Of a DNA stretch of 5,236 nt, positions 4,612 to 5,236 are shown in pieces (positions within the stretch are counted from its first letter, which is position 1; each line of letters begins with the position of its first letter). Made by a program: the position numbers and the translations under genes. The stretch is from Erysipelothrix sp. Its GTDB lineage: Bacteria > Bacillota_I > Bacilli_A > Erysipelotrichales > Erysipelotrichaceae. The stretch lies in assembly GCA_030152625.1 (NCBI GenBank), contig JASLJD010000104.1:1-5236 (forward strand). Reading direction: 5' to 3'. The notes below the pieces were generated by a model. That model searched no databases. It was not told where the DNA came from and worked only from the letters and a program-made list of their open reading frames with translations.

Positions 4612-5236
4612 TCATGATACTTGGTACTCATTTCGATATTCACTTGGTGATAATCCGCATTCTTTTTTAAACTTCTTATAGAAATAGCCTGAACTAGAAT
4701 AGCCTACTTTTTCAGCAATTTCACTGATATTTAAATTCGTATTTAATAACAATACTTGGGCTTCTTGAATTCGAACTGAATTGAGATATTTTGAAAAGTT
4801 AATCCCTAATTCTTTTTTAAAAAGTTGGCCTAAATACATTGGATTAACATGCAACTCCTCAGCAATCATACTTAAGCTAAGATCTTCATGAAATCGATTC
4901 ATTAAAATAATCAACAACTCTTTAATTAAGGGACTGTATGTATTGAAGTCAATATCTTTTTGAATTCGATTGTAAACATCATAGATAACCGCTTCTATCC
5001 CGACAATATTTTCGGCATGATAAATTTTTTGGACCGCATCGTTCATCGTGTCTTCTTCATTCGAACCAAATTCTCGATAAATATCCGATACTAACACAAA
5101 AGCAATGTAACGAATGTAGTCGGGAAGGGCTTGTTTCTTTTTTAAATCAATAAAAATCGCATTGATTTCTTCATAAACAAGCTGATCATCGCGAATAGAT
5201 AAAGCTTGATGGAACTTTTTAAAGCTCACATCAACC
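4612..5236 (-). CDS. AraC-family (YesN-like) transcriptional regulator, C-terminal part; 5' end off the window
   Basis: This is the DNA-binding half of an AraC/XylS-type regulator. Counting from the GTG at 5229, residues 1-95 form a helical linker-like region resembling the middle part of YesN-type response regulators. Residues 100-202 are the double helix-turn-helix domain: HTH1 around LSLSMIAEELHVNPMYLGQLFKKELG (117-142) and HTH2 around LNISEIAEKVGYSSSGYFYKKFKKECGLSPSEYR (166-199), with the family's C-terminal signature. The frame stays open through the GTG to the window edge (GTT GAT GTG), and no ribosome binding site can be judged in the 7 nt left. I therefore treat the gene as truncated at its 5' end rather than as a 205-aa protein. 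A receiver domain and a partner histidine kinase upstream would be expected if it is YesN-like; neither is visible. Its target is unknown, and nothing ties it to the met operon. Confidence 0.85.
   Translation of the reverse strand, partial: VDVSFKKFHQALSIRDDQLVYEEINAIFIDLKKKQALPDYIRYIAFVLVSDIYREFGSNEEDTMNDAVQKIYHAENIVGIEAVIYDVYNRIQKDIDFNTYSPLIKELLIILMNRFHEDLSLSMIAEELHVNPMYLGQLFKKELGINFSKYLNSVRIQEAQVLLLNTNLNISEIAEKVGYSSSGYFYKKFKKECGLSPSEYRNEYQVS

Overview
The window reads as AT-rich DNA from a low-GC Gram-positive bacterium (Firmicutes/Bacillota). The evidence is a T-box leader, a lipobox-type MetQ lipoprotein, GA-rich Shine-Dalgarno sites and a YesN/AraC-type regulator. UGA is used as a stop (metI and the AraC-type gene), so a Mycoplasma-type code is unlikely. 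I cannot name the genus. All five genes lie on the minus strand, so transcription runs from high to low coordinates.

Layout in the direction of transcription: (1) 5236-4612, the C-terminal part of an AraC/YesN-type regulator cut by the window edge. (2) 4611-4420, a short intergenic stretch with no clear gene. (3) 4419-4391, a strong sigma-A-type promoter, then a leader of about 260 nt (4384-4122) that has the parts of a T-box riboswitch: Stem I with a probable AUG (Met) specifier, Stem II and IIA/B-like helices, Stem III, and mutually exclusive antiterminator and terminator. (4) A four-gene operon: M20-family amidohydrolase (4101-2926), metN ATPase (2933-1971), metI permease (1968-1291) and metQ lipoprotein (1294-503). 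The genes overlap or are 2 nt apart. (5) 502-317, a second regulatory region with an inverted repeat, a promoter, and a short leader carrying a strong terminator that overlaps a possible BglG/GlcT-type antiterminator target. (6) 316-1, the N-terminal 105 codons of a glucose/N-acetylglucosamine-type PTS EIIC, cut by the window edge.

Working model (inference): when uncharged tRNA-Met accumulates, the T-box lets transcription read into the operon. The MetNIQ ABC importer brings in methionine, or a small methionine derivative or peptide, and the cytoplasmic M20 hydrolase frees methionine from an acylated or peptide-bound form. The PTS gene is a separate unit that appears to be controlled by its own attenuator. 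Known gene families account for the coding content. The points most worth following are in the two RNA leaders, the divergent C-terminal domain of MetN and the coupling of an M20 hydrolase to Met import. I see no previously undescribed system of a new class here.
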